50,286 nt of DNA from Rhizopus sp. PT2906. Taxonomy: Eukaryota; Mucoromycota; Mucoromycetes; Mucorales; Rhizopodaceae. The DNA lies in the NCBI GenBank assembly GCA_025529335.1, contig JAMYHX010000314.1:1-50286 (forward strand). The letters run 5' to 3'. A program made the position numbers and the translations under genes. Below the pieces are notes generated by a model. That model was not told the origin of the DNA. It saw nothing but the letters and a program-made list of their open reading frames with translations, and did not search any database. Shown here one piece after another: positions 1 to 9,739 of this stretch. The number at the start of each line of letters is the position of its first letter. Positions within the stretch are counted from its first letter, which is position 1.

Positions 1-2302
1 GCATTTGTCAAATTATGATAATAAACGGACTTTTCTCATTTGATCATATGTTACTCTCCTTCCATGTCAAATAATAATAAAAAAAGTTACACCCATAATC
101 CTTTTGATCTGTTACCGAGTAGATCATTATTACCATGGCTTTCATTTTATAACATGTTTGTGATACTAGATCGAGAGAATATAGCTGTCAAAAGAGAAAT
201 AAAGAGATACAGTAATAAAGGACTTTTTCTAGAATTTAAACTCTGTCATCTGAACAAGTTCTAATCAAGCTTAATATGCTCTTATGCATTTTATCAGCAA
301 ATATACATACATATACACAAATAAAAGAGAACTAGACCCCCCTTCTTCTATCCTTTTCCTTCTCTCCCATCGGGGAGCACAGACATAGAATCGGGAAATT
401 TCTTTTTAAAACGATTTAAAGGGTTACTTTTTTTTCGAGAAACCTGTTCAATTCAAGGTCGCCACGGTCTCTTAAGCTAAACAAGTTATATTTACACTAA
501 TTGAGAGACATTGCAGATATGGAAAGGCATAAACGCAATCTATTTAATCTATGATAAGATGTTCAACTCAATGAGAAATAACTGATAATAGCACCCCACT
601 CAGCCGAGTCAATTTGATGTCATGAACCACAACAGCTCTTTTTCTTGTTACATTGGTATCACTCTCGGATCATCTTTGTCACTTGGTCATAGCAGTCATG
701 GTTGTAAAAACCATGTAATAGTAATTGTAGTAACAGTAGAGTCATAGATGGTCCTAAATCAGCCCACTTTTGCAGCTTGTGCTTTGTTCTATAAATGTTG
801 ACTATTTTAGATCATCTATTCTAGTCTATTCTAGTGTCTATTCTTTACATGTAAGAAATGCCATGTTTTTACGAACATACAAACTTGTATAAAAGACATA
901 AACAATACAAACAAAGAAGGAGCTGATTGGACTAAAGAATTGTAAAATGAGACTCACATGCTTATGAAAGGTCACTTCTCTGCAAGCCAAAAGCATAAAG
1001 ATATCCGCGCGCTTAATGTTAATCAACCCGTGGGTAATTTCAAAAATATGAGGGTGAGTCGTGACAATCAAGATAATGAAAGTAACAAAATGCATTTTTC
1101 ACTAAAAGAGGAGAGTCGTTGATGGCCCAGAGCTACTTTTTGTTGAATCTTTGAGAACAACATGTATACAAGAATAAATACACGTCATTACTATTACAAT
1201 TTGTTGAATATTTCATGACATCTTTCTGCTAGGTAAACTGTTGAGAGTATGATTGATTATATAGCCTCACTCTCAAACATGACACACGCTCTATAACTAT
1301 ACATGCCTTCTTTATGTTACAAGTGTAATAAAGGGTTCATGGAAAAGCGTTTTTGGTGCCCCATATAAGCATTAATATTAAACCCCATCTTTTATTCCAT
1401 ATTCTCGAATTTAAAGTCTAAAGTCACACGCTCTTTAAACGCGCTTGTGTTCTTTGTGTCACGATTAGTTGATGGATATTAATGTCCATTATGTATGTTG
1501 GCTTTGCTTGCAATAACATTCACATCCTTAATGGTTCTATTTGCTGGTGTGTCCTATTAAATTTTTAACGAATTTATCTACGCCGAAATGTCTTGCTGTT
1601 TTGCCTGTAAATGCTACACAGAAAAAGTATACACAAAGGGGAAAGAGGCATTGTATATGCATCCTTGAGATATGCGCATTGTTGCCAGTCATTTCAGGCT
1701 CCTTTAAAAAAAATCAATGCAAAATAATCGGCCGTCTAGGGTTTAATTTTTACGTCAAGTATGAAATCTTTAAGCAATTGTGGCTAAATCCATGAGATAT
1801 TTACCACTTGTTATTCAGGCTGAAATCCTAAATATTCCAAAATGGAAATAATGATAGTAATTTAAGCATGGAATCTTTAAGCCAATAACGTTTATGGGAT
1901 ACATAAAGTGTGCCTTTAGTGAATTGACCCAAAGATCACGCATCAGAATAAAAGATCTATAAACGCACCAAAAAAATAGGAAAACACACAGGATTATAAA
2001 AAAAAGCTTTATTTTCTTTTTATCAAATAAAAAAATGACACTGATGTTGTGAGAGTAGTCGTTGGCGCAAACGTGGCAAATTGGCTGCTAGGTATTTAAT
2101 AACAAACATGTCTTTATCATATTATTGTCAAATTTAAATCAATGGTGTCATTTGGCTAATAGAAATTCATTGTATTTTGCTAAAGAAAATAAGGACACTG
2201 AGAGCGTTACTTAAGAAACATCTAAAGTCATGGTCATTAGCTACTTAATCTTTTTTTTTTTTTTTTAATCTCTCTTTTGTGACTTGACAACTTCATTCCA
2301 AC
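1..2302. other. gene-free stretch upstream of the TEN1-like gene
   Basis: I see no convincing coding exon here on either strand. The open frames are short, rich in Lys/Ile/Phe/Asn and do not chain through GT-AG junctions. The sequence is AT-rich with T-runs, including one of about 16 T just before 2270. A real gene could still hide here if its exons are as short as those of the neighbouring TEN1-like gene. Confidence 0.5.
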
Positions 2303-2738
2303 ATGACTGACATTCCTTCAGGAAAGTTAGTCTTGTTAAGAGATCTACATAAATGTCGAAAGGGGGATACCGTCAGAGTAACAGGAATGTAATGTATCAT
2401 TGTTATCATAATGTAACGCATGCTAAGCAAATTATATAGTTGGGAAGTACATGAAGGTTTTACAGGTATTCTCAGCTATGAAGGTATTGAGGTCGAAGTA
2501 CGCATGGAGTACCAGACAGACGTTTCTTTAAATGGACATTTGGTGCAATGCATCGGCGAAATCCTTGAAGAGGTAAAAAAAACTTAAAAAAGAGTCCTTA
2601 AAAGCTAACATACAAATGTAAAAGCCTACATTTGGCATCCTTCGAATCAATGGAAGGATTCTTCGAAACGTCGATATGTTGGATATGGAACTATATGAAA
2701 AAGTAACAGACCTTGTTAATAAGACGTTGAACCAATAA
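2303..2738 (+). CDS. TEN1: CST complex subunit TEN1-like OB-fold protein, three short exons
   Basis: Predicted exons are 2303-2388, 2440-2572 and 2625-2738, giving 110 residues. The introns are gtaatg...tatatag and gtaaaa...taaaag, and all phases close. The product starts MTDIPSGKLVLLRDL, followed by a GDTVRVTG strand. It reads as a single small beta-rich OB fold and ends with the helix DMELYEKVTDLVNKTL. TEN1 proteins (about 120 aa in human) share the order Pro-Gly start, G-x-T-[VL]-R-x-x-G strand, central G-E-[IL] strand and a final Leu-Tyr-Glu helix. Known role: TEN1 joins CTC1 and STN1 in the CST complex, which binds single-stranded telomere DNA and regulates DNA polymerase alpha-primase. 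RPA3/Rpa14, also a small OB fold with a C-terminal helix, is the main alternative. No exon exceeds 133 bp, so a simple ORF search misses the gene. The stop lies 144 bp before the LCB2 start. Confidence 0.68.
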
Positions 2739-2882
2739 GCTTTTCTTGGACGCGGATAAACCATTCACATTAATCTTTATTTTGGAGGCGGAAATTGAAT
2801 GTTACTATAGAAACAACAACAATAAAATCTTGAGAGACTTTTTTTAATATTTTTTCTTCTTTTTTTTTTTTATCTAGTCAGT

Positions 2883-4745
2883 ATGGGGAAAGGCAAGAGA
2901 GCTCACACGATCAGTATACCAAGTATAAACTTGAAGCCACCCAAGTCTTCTTCTGATCACTCGTATGCGCCCAGCTTTGTGAATACAACACTCTCGGAAG
3001 CAACCTCAGCCATTACCAAAACTGAAAGGTGGCAACCACCTCGTAAGCCCAAGATGAAGTACGATGACTTGGAACATAAAATGGAAGCAGCTCCTCTTTA
3101 TGTTCTCGTCTGTACTTATTTGAACTATTTTGTCTTGATTCTTTTTGGCCACTTGAGAGATATTCTTGGTAAACTGTTCAAGCCTGAAGACTATTCTCAC
3201 TTGAGAATGAACCAAGTACGACCAAAATTTTCCGCCCTGTTCACATTTACTTATCTTTTCTCTCCATAGGGCTATGCTCCTCTTGTTTCCGATTTTGATT
3301 CCTTTTATACCAGACGGCTTTATATTCGTATTCGGTAAAAATGACACATTATTTCCTTAGAAGGGGGTTATACTTATTTTATGTGTAGTGATTGTTTCAA
3401 TCGCCCCATCACTGGCGTTGCTTCTCGTACAATCAAACTTCTTGACCGAGTCTCTTCTGATTTCAATAGAACATTTAGATTGACGGGCACAACAACAGAA
3501 GCGCTCAACTTTTCATCTTACAACTACCTTGGATTTTCTGATAATACCGGCCCTTGTGCCGATGCTGTCGAACATGCCACAAAGGAATACGGTATCACAG
3601 CAGTCAGCCCCAGATCAGAAGTAGGTACGACACAGCACATTCAAGAATTGGAACGCATGGTTGCTCGCTTTGTTGGAAAAGAGGATGCTATGTGTGTTAG
3701 CATGGGTTTTGCTACCAATTCAACCACTATCCCTGCTCTTGTTGGTAAAGGTTGTCTCGTTATCTCTGACGAACTCAATCACTCATCTATCATTTTCGGT
3801 GTCCGATTGTCCGGTGCTTCTGTTCGTGTGTTTAAACATAACAATATGGATGACCTGCGTGAATTACTCCGCGAATGTATCTCTCAAGGTCAACCTCGTA
3901 CACATCGTCCATGGAGAAAGATTTTGGTCATTGTCGAAGGTTTATATTCAATGGAAGGTACGATTGTTAACCTTCCTGAAGTGATTGAACTAAAAAAGGA
4001 ATTCAAGGTAAAGAAAAAAAATGACATAAAGAAATCAAGCCCCCCTTTAACTTTAAGTTGATTGCAGTTTTATTTGTATGTGGATGAAGCACATTCTATT
4101 GGTGCCCTAGGTGAAAATGGTGGCGGCGTTTGTGATTTCTATGGTATTGACCCGGCAGAGGTTGATATCTTGATGGGTACCTTCACCAAATCGTTTGGTG
4201 CCGCTGGTGGTTACATTGCTGGAGATAAAGCTATTATTGATTACTTACGCTTGCGTAACCATGCTTATAACTACGCTGAGCCCATGTCTGTTCCTGTCAC
4301 TCAACAAGTTATTACTTCTATGAAAATTATATGGTAAGCTTAAAAATATTTCATTATAAGACAGATACATTAACCTGTTTAAAGCGGTGAGGATGGTACT
4401 GACATTGGACGTAAAAAGATTAAGCAATTAGCAGAAAATTCACTCTACTTTATCGAACGTTTACGAGAGATGGGATTCATTGTTTATGGAGATCAAGGAA
4501 GTCCTGTGATCCCCTTGCTTTTGTTCAACCCCGCCAAGATTCCTGCATTTTCTCGTGAGCTCTTGAAGCGAGGCATTGCTGTTGTTGTTGTTGGATATCC
4601 TGCTACTCCCATCATTACTTCTCGTGCACGTTTCTGTATATCCTCTGCTCATACAAGGGAAGACCTTGATAAAGCTTTAGAAGTTATTAGTGAAGTTGGA
4701 GATACCCTACTTCTTAAAGTTAGTAATGAACCTTGTAGAAGATAA
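2883..4745 (+). CDS. LCB2: serine palmitoyltransferase subunit 2
   Basis: Predicted exons are 2883-3215, 3270-3334, 3389-4007, 4068-4333 and 4385-4745, giving 547 residues, normal for the family. It catalyses condensation of serine with palmitoyl-CoA to 3-ketodihydrosphingosine, the first committed step of sphingolipid synthesis, at the ER with the LCB1 partner. An N-terminal hydrophobic segment (APLYVLVCTYLNYFVLILFG) gives the usual membrane anchor. The alpha-oxoamine synthase core follows: NFSSYNYLGF, DELNHSS, VDEAHSIGALG and the PLP-lysine motif GTFTKSFGAAGGY, whose Lys forms the Schiff base. The presence of this Lys marks it as LCB2 and not LCB1. The third exon holds most of the PLP fold. 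The start follows a T-rich leader and is the first ATG in frame. Assignment is firm; only the small exon edges could shift. Confidence 0.95.
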
Positions 4746-4771
4746 AGCATATCTGAATAAGCTAATTAATA

Positions 4772-4800
4772 ATACACATACACACACATACACACACACA
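4772..4800. repeat. (CA)n/(TACACA)n microsatellite
   Basis: A CA-rich simple repeat sits just after the LCB2 stop codon, within the expected 3' UTR. Several ATTAAT/AATAAA-like hexamers flank it and could serve as polyadenylation signals. Confidence 0.85.
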
Positions 4801-5559
4801 TTAATAAATAAAACAAGTGCATTAAATTTGTGTCTCCCCCCTTACCTTTTTATTACAGAAGGAGATGACTTTATTCATCCGACTAATCTTTGACCGCTGC
4901 ATGTAGTTCCGACACACAGGTAGATTTGTGTGTTGATTGTAGATCCATCCACTTTCAGCTTCCATATATTCTCTATTTTGACGGCAATAATAATAACAAA
5001 TATAATAAGCTCAGTCTTAGAGATATCAAACATGACAATAATAATTATATTCAAAATAAACAAAGACTAATACGCCTTAATTCATAAATCAAAGAAATAA
5101 ATGGGTAATTCCAATTTGTACGCATGCAAGCCAACTTTTGCAAGAATTTTGAAAGCATCGAGTCTCTTGTAGTCTAACTTGGAAGATGACTGTAAGAGCC
5201 TTTATATTGTTGTTCGACAAGTAAACATAGTCTCCAGCTTGATATACATGCGTTTGATCTGTGGTATTCGTTATAATATGCTGTTTGTTGAGCCAACTTG
5301 GTTAACCGATGTATGGAATCCAGACGTTAGGTTTTCTTACAAGTAGATAGTCAAGAGCTTAGAGTTCATTTTACGACAATGGATATAAGGTACCTTGAAT
5401 AAGAGGGTGATAGATTAGCTTTTTCTTCGCCAAACACACCCCATATAGTCAAGGTATTTTGAGTGGGTGCTGAAGTAAGAATAATTACACAAATATTGAC
5501 ACAACTACCCTGGACTATTGTTTGGCCACTTGAGTGAATATACCTGCTCACCGTTTATT
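4801..5559. other. intergenic, no supported gene
   Basis: After the LCB2 3' region I see AT-rich sequence with N/K/I-rich open frames that lack splice structure. On the minus strand around 5210-5290 there is a short protein-like stretch (HVYQAGDYVYLSNNNIKALT). It may belong to the degenerate minus-strand relic starting at about 5560, but stops interrupt it and I could not join it. Confidence 0.4.
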
Positions 5560-6860
5560 GACAATTTCGTTGAATATGGCGGTATTGATAATCTTGATGC
5601 CCTAAGGAGCGGGAGCGAATACAAAACTAACGTGTGAAGAATGATTTAATTTAGAAACTTGCAAGTCTTTTGGAAGTGCAATTGACAATGGGAGCGCTCG
5701 TGAGACAGTGAGCAAAATTTTTTTAGAAGAGAATTTTACAAGGCTTCCACCGAATGATAGCTAAAGACAGCATCGAGAGAAATGGCTTCCGGATGATTGC
5801 CAGCAGCAAGTTTTAATCTCGATCCATGCGTGACCATACATGATGAGATGGCGCCATTATCAATTGTCTGGATGTTGAAAGCGGGGTAGACCATTGTATT
5901 TGGCAAATTTGGCATAAATCAAGTTTGACATAACTCCGGAATCACTCGTGACAGTTGTAGAAGTACTGAATTGATCATATTGCAATAGAACTTGAATTGT
6001 AAAATGCCCACTCTTTGACAAATATGCAGAAGAGATAGAAGAAAATCGTAGACACAGAGATTTGATATTTTTTAAAGGTGATGCTTTATTAACGAACCCA
6101 AGGTACACTGAATCTGGGAAGCAAGACGAAGAAAGGTGGCGGAATGTTTTGTAGTGGATCGTTTACCTTGGCATAAGTAAAAAAAAATTGGTTTCAATTT
6201 GGAGTTGTGTATTCACCTCACTAAAACCTTACAAGAGCTCTAATAAAGGCACTGAGAGATGCCATATATTCAGGTAAAGGCTGATCGGTATCGAGAGCAT
6301 TCAAAGAAGGACTGGAAAACACGTCTAATCATGAGAGAATACAAGAAACAGATTTCGCTGATTTCATTTGCAAAACACAAACAATCAATATTGATGCACA
6401 TCTTGGGATGTGTGATGTAATTAACAAGTGTCCCAGGTGTATCATCATAAATATGGAGGTATCATTGATACGAGCGGCCCTAGGTTGATACTAAAGGAGA
6501 ATAACTGAAAAAAAACAGGAAAGGCATTATTGGTAGTATTGGCGGCTCGAATGGGATCAGATGGACTAGACTTCTTTTCTTCCATTTATAATCCTCTTTG
6601 CATGCAGATGACGCTATAGATTGCTCTTTTTGACTTGATGTGTCCATGAGGAATAGCTGTTTGTAGTAGACCAAAATAGGAAACTATTAAAGTTTGACAG
6701 GAATGTTTAGCATAGGCAAAGCTTGAGATGCAGATCAGGGACAAGATTAAAACTTTGGGTAAATAGAGTTTGCTATCCGAATTGGAATCATACAGAATGA
6801 CCGAAGGGACAATGACGGCGCCTTTGTGTATCTAATAAAACAAGTGGTTGATTTATTTAT
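5560..6860 (-). pseudogene. degenerate minus-strand coding relic, family not recognised
   Basis: Several minus-strand segments read like real protein but do not join cleanly. They are, in order: about 6840-6590 (GAVIVPSVILYDSNSDSKLY, then LPKVLILSL), about 6300-6230 (NALDTDQPLPEYMASLSAFI), about 6150-5885 (FPDSVYLGFVNKASP through LIYAKFAKYNGLP) and, after a one-frame shift, about 5885-5600 (NIQTIDNGAISSCMVTHGSR through LPLSIALPKDLQVSKL). Stops and frame changes fall between them, and only some coincide with plausible GT-AG borders. Composition (Ser/Leu/Val-rich, balanced charge) differs from the Asn/Ile/Lys noise of true spacers. The first segment is faintly DENN-like, but I do not trust that. 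It could be a live many-intron gene that I failed to assemble; I favour decay. Confidence 0.35.
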
Positions 6861-7080
6861 ACACAAGAATGTAATATAATTAGAAAGAATGGACTTGTAT
6901 CGTTGAGTTCTTAATTAAAAGATGTTCAGGAGTGTCAATATTATGTACGGGCATATAATGAATCATGGCAAACATTTGAAAAGTGATTTATGACAATTTT
7001 GGCCTTTCTACAAACATTTGCAACACAGCAACTTGTAGTAATTGTGGACAAGTGTTTTGTATGTAATAAAACATTGGTCA

Positions 7081-7378
7081 ACCCTACATGCACCAGAAAA
7101 TACACCAGAAAATAGGCTAAATAATGTAAATACGAACCTATCATCAGTAGTCTTTTTTTTTTTTGATCAGCTGACAACATGAATAAATAAATAACAACAT
7201 TTCTTTTCATTTCTTCTTCCTAAAAAGGATACAAGTCAAGATGATAACTTTATATAGTCATGCTTAGCGCAGCGGCACACATTCAAAGGGTTTGCTGGAA
7301 GGCATCATAAGTAATAGGTAGAGGTAGCGCCTGTAGCATTAATCTAACTTCTGGTGTATTTTCTGGTGCATGTAGTGT
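7081..7378. mobile_element. 298-bp terminal-inverted-repeat element, copy 1 (MITE-like)
   Basis: The left end begins ACCCTACATGCACCAG and the right end, reverse-complemented, begins ACACTACATGCACCAG. Over 30 bp they differ at one position. Each terminus contains an internal direct sub-repeat (two copies of a CACCAG-type hexamer separated by AAAATA). The interior has no protein-coding potential and carries a box-A-like 11-mer (TAGCGCAGCGG, 7265-7275). A second copy of the same length lies at 28906-29203. Size, non-coding interior and inverted ends fit a non-autonomous DNA transposon. I see no clear target-site duplication, so the superfamily is not assigned. Confidence 0.8.
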
Positions 7379-7442
7379 ATACCTAAGGCATTTTCTACAC
7401 CGCAAAAAGCTTCCAATTCACTTCAAACAACACAACATCATA

Positions 7443-8279
7443 TTGGCAGAGTGGCCATCGGGTACTAGGCGCTATAATACGCCTCACTTTGTATACATCA
7501 AAGCTGGATCCATAGGGAACTATCCCACTGAACGAAGAGTGCTCTGGTTTCCCGTCTTGTATTGCTCATTTCAAGGAATTAAAAGATCTCAAGAACACGT
7601 TGTGAATAACCATCTTCAAGCCACGTCGTTACAGTCAAGACAAAAAAGGTAACAATGATCAGCTCACGCAAGAAAACAGTGATAATAGACATGAAATGCC
7701 TAGTAGCAAATGGCCTTCCGAAGATGATGCTGAATTATTGGTCTCGATGTATCTGTCATTTTCACCACCTGACGATAATGGCCGTCTCTTGATCCACGAC
7801 TTCGACGTAACAGATGCCTTTTATAAACTACAACGATCATTACAAACACAAAAATGGAAGTTCTCTCTTGAAGACCATATTCACTATGCCTTGGCTTCTA
7901 CTTCGGTACTGATTTTGTCACCAAACAAATATCTTGATGACCTTCTTCCTTTTTTTTTGATGTAAACAGCTTGACCGTTACCATTGACCATATCGAAACT
8001 ACTTACAACATTAAAAAACCACCTATGCCTACCGAGACTGTCATGGATATAATCAAAATCATTCAAGAGGTTCTGGACCGCGTAACAACGCGTGAAATGG
8101 CAGCCATAAGACTCTTGAAATTCAACCCTGCTGACAAGAACACTTATAAATTTGCCAAAGCAGCAGCAGAATTGGTGAAGAAGCCCGCAACAGAGAACAC
8201 TAATGAAATGGAATTCCGCTCTCGTCTCATTGATCCATTTCTTTCTGGTTTGCTTGATGAACCCAATCAAGCCGTCTGA
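7443..8279 (+). pseudogene. orphan-family protein, copy A, truncated before the nuclease-like core
   Basis: Open sequence runs 7443-7648, then after an intron (gtaaca...tagtag) from 7707, reading KWPSEDDAELLVSMYLSFSP. A second join near 7918-7970 is needed to reach the frame starting TVTIDHIETTYNIKKP, which ends at 8279. Segments match the gene at 31866-33190 in order: DFDVTDAFYKLQR here against HIDISERFHNMQQ there; LEDHIHYALASTSVL against LESDVHLILLLFSIL; and FRSRLIDPFLSGLLDEPNQA against ITRYILHAIQPLFDDHERDI. So the two are paralogues. This copy stops exactly where the other continues into a PD...ExK-like motif. No ATG is evident at the 5' end. I associate the family with lineage-specific expansions in Mucorales, from memory. 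Function is unknown. Confidence 0.5.
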
Positions 8280-8428
8280 TGTGTTTGATGGGGCAGTTTT
8301 ATAGTATAGCATACACTTTACTTTACATCTCTCTATCGCATCTGATGAAGAATACTGACAACAATAGTAGCATAAATGTCCATGCTGACCACATTAAATA
8401 CAAATAGCAGCCATAGGCTGCTCAACAG

Positions 8429-8906
8429 CTGAATATTATCACATGACGGGATCAACAAAGCACCTTAAAAAGTTAGAAAACCTCAAGTCTTATCTAATTG
8501 TTGTTTTAAAGAAGCCAAAAGTGGAAGCCCGCAAAGTTCCAAATAGAAAGAGAGAAAGTGCCCCTTGTAGTCTTTGGCGCAGGGATGTTTGGAAAAGACT
8601 CGATAAAGCTAAAGGGAAACAGGTGCGGTGTTACTGATGTTTTTTGGCGAGCGTTAAAAAGAAGAGAAGCAGTTGTAAATCCCATTGTCGTTACAATTGA
8701 TGAGTACAAGACTTTCCAAAGTTTGCAATGCTTGTAGTAATGATTCTCTTACAAGAACGTGTGAATTGAAAGGCTGTAGTGTCCTGGTTTGTAAAGCTTG
8801 CAAGACATTATGACAACGAGATATCAACGCTTGCAAGAATATGCTCTCTATTTCTCTTTCAATTTGGAATGGAAGAGGTCTACCTTCCAACTATAGAAGA
8901 AATTAA
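8429..8906 (+). pseudogene. Fanzor/TnpB-like RNA-guided nuclease, broken C-terminal fragment
   Basis: One frame reads EYYHMTGSTKHLKKLENLKS near 8430-8490. A second reads VVFGAGMFGKDSIKLKG, then VVTIDEYKTF up to about 8728. After a frame change, CSNDSLTRTCELKGCSVL leads to VCKACKTL, an in-frame TGA (8811-8813) and QRDINACKNMLSISLSIWNG, ending at 8906. This is the C-terminal layout of Fanzor/TnpB (OrfB) proteins: a DEYKT segment, a zinc ribbon with paired Cys-x-x-Cys, then the RuvC-III motif, normally W-Q-R-D-x-N-A-x-x-N. The TGA replaces the expected Trp, and at least one more frameshift breaks the ribbon. The RuvC-I and N-terminal parts are missing. Living relatives are eukaryotic RNA-guided DNA nucleases spread by transposons. 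This copy cannot be functional as it stands. Confidence 0.72.
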
Positions 8907-8909
8907 ATG

Positions 8910-8911
8910 TT

Positions 8912-8958
<47 letters not shown>
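8910..8958. repeat. T9-A40 homopolymer tract
   Basis: Nine T are followed by an uninterrupted run of 40 A, starting four bases after the stop of the Fanzor-like fragment. It could be a reverse-transcribed poly(A) tail or plain slippage. No matching target duplication is apparent. Confidence 0.9.
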
Positions 8959-8959
<1 letters not shown>

Positions 8960-9739
8960 ACCGTAATGAACACGGTTTCCCTTCTGGAATAAAGATTGTT
9001 ACAGTTAAAGATGTCTGATAATTTGATCCAAAAAAGAAACTTTGATTTTTTACTAAACTCATGCATAGTACGAACACTAGTTCGGTATGACTGTAGGTAA
9101 ATTAGTTGTCTTCCCCGTAGTTGATTTTGTTTTAAAAGAGAGGAAACACAAAGAGGGGGGGGGAAGGCATTTTTATAAGAAAGTTAAGCATCAGCTTATA
9201 TTTTAAATCAAGGAGTTGCTCATTCAAGTACTGCCAGAGGGCATGTACTTACATAATACATATTTATATGAATTTTCGATCTGTGCTCCATATACATATA
9301 TAAAGCTTATATTTCATACAATTTGTAACCGTATAGTGTGAATTTAGGAACGAATGCAGTAGCAAACGAAAGTAATAAAGTAGGAGATTGATCTAGATCG
9401 CAGAAGGATGACTGAAGCTCCTTTAGATAGGAATTCTCCACATGGATTCGTCTTATACTTTGTATCATTTTGGCGGTAGCTCGACTAGACCAAAAAGTAT
9501 GATCATCGAGTATGTAGTGTCAGTGACAATGCCAGGTAGCTAGGATGGCGCATACGATGATAGTTTGGCTGCTCAACCTGAAGGTCGAGATGCACTTGCA
9601 GTGATGATGTATAGGCTAACCAGCGTCAACCAGAACTGGAACAAAAAAGTCAACCAATGAAAATCAAATTGATTCTATAGTTATTTATCTACAGCCAAAA
9701 CAAAAAGTCCAAAGTTTGCTTTTTAATTAGTAATTTGTC
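8959..9739. other. spacer with a decayed minus-strand coding stretch
   Basis: No live gene is seen. On the minus strand, about 9640-9430, a protein-like frame (LPGIVTDTTYSMIILFGLVE) is interrupted by at least four stops (TGA, TAG, TGA, TAA), so it is a relic if anything. A small palindrome (CGAACACTAGTTCG) lies near 9070-9083. The rest is AT-rich and leads into the NMN adenylyltransferase promoter. Confidence 0.4.

Noticed and set aside
4461..4652. A minus-strand frame inside the last LCB2 exon.
   Set aside because: Antisense shadow of a strongly conserved coding exon.
4875..5087. Overlapping open frames on both strands after LCB2.
   Set aside because: Composition is Asn/Ile/Tyr-rich spacer noise, with no splice partners or family resemblance.
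7443..7520. A tRNA-Leu/Ser-like start (GGCAGAGTGGCC) at the beginning of the orphan-gene open frame.
   Set aside because: No matching acceptor stem, T arm or box B follows at the right distance.
8779..9018. Open frames reading through the A40 tract (poly-Lys or poly-Phe).
   Set aside because: Homopolymer artefact overlapping the Fanzor-like relic in the wrong frame.
9430..9640. A minus-strand protein-like stretch that might be a second gene near the NMN adenylyltransferase.
   Set aside because: At least four stops within 70 codons and no splice sites that remove them.
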